64,000 bases of DNA from Acuticoccus mangrovi. GTDB lineage: Bacteria; Pseudomonadota; Alphaproteobacteria; Rhizobiales; Amorphaceae. The position numbers and the translations under genes are program-made. The stretch's first letter is position 1. Each line of letters opens with the position of its first letter. Where the stretch lies: NCBI RefSeq assembly GCF_016411865.1, contig NZ_JAEKJA010000012.1, positions 62,001 through 126,000 of the forward strand. The letters are read 5' to 3'. Shown here piece after piece: positions 61,169 to 64,000 of this stretch. The notes under the pieces were generated by a model, which ran no database searches, had not been told where the DNA came from, and worked only from the letters and a program-made list of their open reading frames with translations.

Positions 61169-62143
61169 CTACCCGAAGTGGGCGCGCGAGGCGGTCAGCC
61201 ACTTGTCGAAGTGGGCCAGCCCATCGCGCAGATGATAGTGCGGCGTGTAGTCGAGCACCCGGTGCGCCCGATCGTAGGAGAGCGGCCCGAGCGGCTGCTC
61301 GAGGACACCGTTGCGCACGACCATCGGCCCGTCGCCGAGCTCCATCGTGGCATCGGGATAGAGCTCGCGGATGGCCGCCGCGATCTGCTTCCAGGTCAGC
61401 ACGACTCCGGTGCCGATATTGTAGGACCGGCCCTCGAGCCGCTCGGGCGCGACATCGAGCGCGGCGAGCGTGGCCCGGGTGATGTCGAGGATGTAGACGG
61501 GCTCCTTGGTTTGGTCCCCGCCGCGAGCCATGTGGAACGGCTTACCGATCTGCGCCGCCTCGAGCATGTCCTGGATGACGTTGCCCCTCAGGCCCGCCGG
61601 TCGACCGGGCCCGTAGATGTGCGGCATGCGCAGCGAGACGAAGTCGACCCCGAAGGCTGACGCGTAGACGTTGCCCCACTTCTCGGCGGCGAGCTTGGTC
61701 ACGCCGTAGGGAGAATCGGGGTCGGTGGGATGGAGCTCGTCCACCGGCTCATACTGGCCCGGCCCGTAGACACTCTGGGAGCTGATGAGGACGATGCGGC
61801 CGAGGTCGAGGGAACGGGCCGCCTCGAGCACGTTGGTGATGCCGAGCAGATTGGTGGTGATGGTTCGCACCGGATTGTCGATGGACAGACCCGCGCCCAC
61901 GATCGCCGCGGCGTGCACGACCCGCTTGGCGCCGGAGTGGGTCAACGCCCGCAGCAGCGCGAAGGAGTCGAGGATGTCGCCGAAGTAGAACGGCGCCGCC
62001 GCGATCGGATCGGAGTCGGAGATGGCCGTCGGGGGTCGCTGGTCGAAGAGCGCGACGGGTACGCCTTGGTCGAGCAGGGCTCTCGCGACGGAGGCTCCGA
62101 TAAAGCCCCCGCCACCCGTCACGAGGACGGTGTCATGTGTCAT
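61169..62143 (-). CDS. NAD-dependent epimerase/dehydratase family protein
   Basis: This 324-residue extended SDR has the Rossmann motif TGGGGFIG (9-16) and an intact catalytic set: Ser122-Ser124 region in LISSQS and Tyr146/Lys150 in YGVTK. Members act on nucleotide sugars, but in catabolic loci they may oxidise or epimerise hydroxy acids or lactones. It is 6 bases from HyuA, so same operon. The start at ATG 62143 matches the family; the upstream frame is not conserved. Confidence 0.9.
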   Translation of the reverse strand: MTHDTVLVTGGGGFIGASVARALLDQGVPVALFDQRPPTAISDSDPIAAAPFYFGDILDSFALLRALTHSGAKRVVHAAAIVGAGLSIDNPVRTITTNLLGITNVLEAARSLDLGRIVLISSQSVYGPGQYEPVDELHPTDPDSPYGVTKLAAEKWGNVYASAFGVDFVSLRMPHIYGPGRPAGLRGNVIQDMLEAAQIGKPFHMARGGDQTKEPVYILDITRATLAALDVAPERLEGRSYNIGTGVVLTWKQIAAAIRELYPDATMELGDGPMVVRNGVLEQPLGPLSYDRAHRVLDYTPHYHLRDGLAHFDKWLTASRAHFG

Positions 62144-62151
62144 CGGATCTC

Positions 62152-62994
62152 TCACTTGGAGTAGTATTCGGGCCAGACAGGGATCTCGAAGTTGATCGTG
62201 CCGCCCATGTGTTTCGCGTAGAGGTCGCGGATGGTCCCGTCGCTCCAGGCATCCATAATGGTCTTCTGAAGGAACAGCCGCCATTCTGAGTCGTCATGAC
62301 GCACGCCGAGCACCCACGGATCGGGCTTGAACGGCGGTCCGACCAGAACGAGGCTGTCGTCGGCATCGGCAAACTTGCGCAAGGTCAGGTCGGTCGTGCT
62401 CATGGCGTCGATCCGCCCCTGCTTGAGCGCCAACAGCGCCTGCGGATATTCTTGGAAGTAGACGAGCTCGGCATCCGGCTGGAAGGCCAGCACGCCCTTG
62501 GCGTCGTTCGAACCCTGCACGGTGCCGACTTTCTTACCGCCGACATCCGCAATACTGTTGATCCCGCTCCCCTTCTCGACCAGAAGCGCTTGGCCGCCCA
62601 GGAAATAGGGGTCCGTGAAGTCGATGACCTTGCCGCGCTCGACGGTGGGGTTCATCACGGCGATGATCATGTCGACGTTGCCGTTGACGAGCATCGGAAT
62701 GCGGGTCCGCGAGGTCACGGGGATGAGCTCAAGCTTTACGCCGAGCTTGTCGGCGATGTACTTCGCGAAATCGATCTCGAAGCCGACCCACTCGCCATTC
62801 CGGTCGATGTAGCCGGCCGGCGGAAAGTCGTTGCGGGCGCCGGCGATCAACGTTCCCCGCTCCTTCACCACGTCCAACGTCGATTCGCCGGGACCCTGGG
62901 CGGCGGCGTCGGTCGAGAGGGATGGGAGGGCCGCGGCGACAAGACCGAGCGCGAGCGCGGTGGCCGAAGCGTACTTTTTGAAGAACGTGTTCAT
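62152..62994 (-). CDS. polar-amino-acid-type ABC substrate-binding protein
   Basis: This 280-residue protein has a signal peptide (residues 1-33, ending DAAAQG-like) and an SBP_bac_3 domain: LIAGARNDFPPAGYIDRNG and VGFEIDFAKYIADKLG. It is the paralogue of 50143-50949. The permease genes precede it on the minus strand, so here the importer is complete except for the ATPase, which may lie beyond 64000. Confidence 0.93.
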   Translation of the reverse strand: MNTFFKKYASATALALGLVAAALPSLSTDAAAQGPGESTLDVVKERGTLIAGARNDFPPAGYIDRNGEWVGFEIDFAKYIADKLGVKLELIPVTSRTRIPMLVNGNVDMIIAVMNPTVERGKVIDFTDPYFLGGQALLVEKGSGINSIADVGGKKVGTVQGSNDAKGVLAFQPDAELVYFQEYPQALLALKQGRIDAMSTTDLTLRKFADADDSLVLVGPPFKPDPWVLGVRHDDSEWRLFLQKTIMDAWSDGTIRDLYAKHMGGTINFEIPVWPEYYSK

Positions 62995-63100
62995 GGGCTT
63001 CCTTTCCTGCGGGTCGGATTGGACGACGGCGCGTTGGATGCACCTCCCCCGTTCGGGCTCTCCACGAACCCGTCGGATGCGCCTGGTGGATGGGTCGGAT

Positions 63101-63769
63101 TTAGGCTTTTTGGAATGTTCCGTGACGAATCATACGCTTTATCTCGATCCGTCGTGTATATCTCGATACTATAGTACAAGGTATAAAGTATACAAGAGCA
63201 ACGAATGCAAATATTTCAATCGGTTTGAATTCTCTATTATTGACGATCGTCGCTGCGCGAAAGAGATCGACAATGCCGATTACGAATACAACCGATGTCG
63301 TCTTGTAGACCATCACAGCCTGGCTCATGAGGGCCGGCGTCATGTTGGCAAATGCCTGCGGCAGCACGATGTGTCTCAGGATCTGGACGAGATTCAGGCC
63401 GGTTGCCCGCCCCGCCTCCACGTTCCCATGGTCGATCGAGTTGATGCCTGCCCGGACGATTTCGGCCGAATACGCCGTGTTGAACACGATCAGCGCGACG
63501 AGACCGGCGGTGTAGGCCGGAACCGCCCCGACCAGGTGGGGAAGAAGAAAGTAGATCCAGAAGATCAACATCAGGACCGGAATCCCGCGGATCGTCTCGA
63601 TGAGGAGCAGGGCGGGCAGCCGCAGCACGCGGTGTCCCGACGCCCGGGCGAGCGCCAGCGGCGTGCCGAGAAGCAGGCCACCGATCAGCGTGAACACGGT
63701 GAGATGGACCGTGGTCCACAAACCGGTCGAGAGAAAGTACAGATTGTCGGTGATGACGGAAAAATTCAT
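63101..63769 (-). CDS. amino-acid-type ABC transporter permease
   Basis: This 222-residue five-helix permease has the HisM/GlnP-family pattern: TVHLTVFTLIGGLLLGTPLALAR, ETIRGIPVLMLIFWIYFLLP and the EAA-like NVEAGRATGLNLVQILRHIVLPQA loop. Start ATG 63769 (GTG 63775 is an alternative). It pairs with the partly visible permease upstream. Confidence 0.92.
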   Translation of the reverse strand: MNFSVITDNLYFLSTGLWTTVHLTVFTLIGGLLLGTPLALARASGHRVLRLPALLLIETIRGIPVLMLIFWIYFLLPHLVGAVPAYTAGLVALIVFNTAYSAEIVRAGINSIDHGNVEAGRATGLNLVQILRHIVLPQAFANMTPALMSQAVMVYKTTSVVFVIGIVDLFRAATIVNNREFKPIEIFAFVALVYFIPCTIVSRYTRRIEIKRMIRHGTFQKA

Positions 63770-63779
63770 GCTCACCCCA

Positions 63780-64000
63780 TCAGGCCGCCGCGGTGACGTT
63801 AGCCATCGCCGTCATGTCTTTGGTGACACGCGATTTCGTCTTGCGATTGAGCCGGTGCTCGAGAATATACGCGCCCGCGCCGACGATCCCGCCGACGGCG
63901 AGATAGGCGAGCGTCGCCGCCGTGGCCGCCTCGAAGCCGCGGAAGGAATAGGCTTCGATCTGCTGCGTCTGGAAGGTGAGCTCCGGGATCGAGATCGTCA
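63780..64000 (-). CDS. amino-acid-type ABC transporter permease, C-terminal part (runs off window)
   Basis: The visible 73 codons read TISIPELTFQTQQIEAYSFRG, then EAATAATLAYLAVGGIVGAGAYILEHRLNRK and a short polar tail, the standard C terminus of a GlnP/HisM-type permease. It lies 10 bases upstream of the second permease gene. The start is outside the window. Confidence 0.9.
   Translation of the reverse strand, partial: TISIPELTFQTQQIEAYSFRGFEAATAATLAYLAVGGIVGAGAYILEHRLNRKTKSRVTKDMTAMANVTAAA

Noticed and set aside
63140-63200. AT-rich stretch with repeated GTAC/GTATAC-like words
   Set aside because: It looked like a GntR operator but is coding sequence for the C-terminal end of the permease at 63101-63769.

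Overview
The window is GC-rich, densely packed bacterial DNA with long co-directional gene runs that overlap by 1-8 bases (ATGA, GTGA and TGATG junctions). The gene repertoire (branched-chain-type ABC, TRAP and polar-amino-acid-type ABC importers, CoxLSM-like molybdenum hydroxylase, hydantoinase/oxoprolinase pairs, MmgE/PrpD, LeuC and PrpF proteins, many LysR regulators) suggests a metabolically versatile alphaproteobacterium, probably Hyphomicrobiales or Rhodobacterales. That placement is inference. No rRNA, tRNA, CRISPR array, insertion sequence or phage gene was seen.

Layout. (1) 1-8132, minus strand: a nine-gene run encoding a branched-chain-type binding protein, CoxG-like protein, crotonase, the three subunits of a CoxMSL-like hydroxylase with a metallo-beta-lactamase-fold protein inserted between two of them, a short-chain dehydrogenase and a cut-off acyl-CoA synthetase. 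It is divergent from livGFHM (8390-11741), so uptake, CoA activation and hydroxylation of an organic acid probably form one unit. (2) 11720-16189: a tandem-domain HxlR regulator, a LysR gene divergent from an AEC exporter with a textbook T-N11-A operator between them, and an aldehyde dehydrogenase. (3) 16376-37631: a large acyl-CoA catabolic region. It holds a dienelactone-hydrolase-like protein, two thiolase-like/DUF35 pairs, two LysR regulators, an MFS exporter, a split family III CoA-transferase, a fumarylacetoacetase-like hydrolase, a TPP enzyme, a GST-like protein, an alpha/beta hydrolase, a crotonase, a three-gene ABC importer with a fused permease, a PcaIJ-like CoA-transferase and an isocitrate-lyase-superfamily enzyme. 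A 15-base motif recurs upstream of three of its transcription units and once more near 51.5 kb.

(4) 37632-40552: a degraded stretch followed by a visibly AT-rich island with a sulfotransferase-like gene and a hypothetical protein, probably acquired horizontally. (5) 40553-48375, minus strand: LysR, HyuB, HyuA and a TRAP transporter (DctPQM). (6) 48557-51476: a 5'-truncated NCS2 permease, a class II aldolase-like gene, an orphan binding protein and a cupin, divergent from a D-2-hydroxyacid dehydrogenase (51751-52713). (7) 52815-64000, minus strand: PrpF-like, LeuC (no LeuD nearby), MmgE/PrpD, a second HyuB/HyuA pair, an NAD-dependent epimerase and a polar-amino-acid-type ABC importer that runs off the window.

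The window looks like several adjacent modules, each an importer plus enzymes for one organic or cyclic acid. Substrates cannot be read from sequence. Several enzymes appear to lack family catalytic residues: the SDR, one crotonase, the alpha/beta hydrolase, one half of the family III CoA-transferase, and both thiolase-like proteins.
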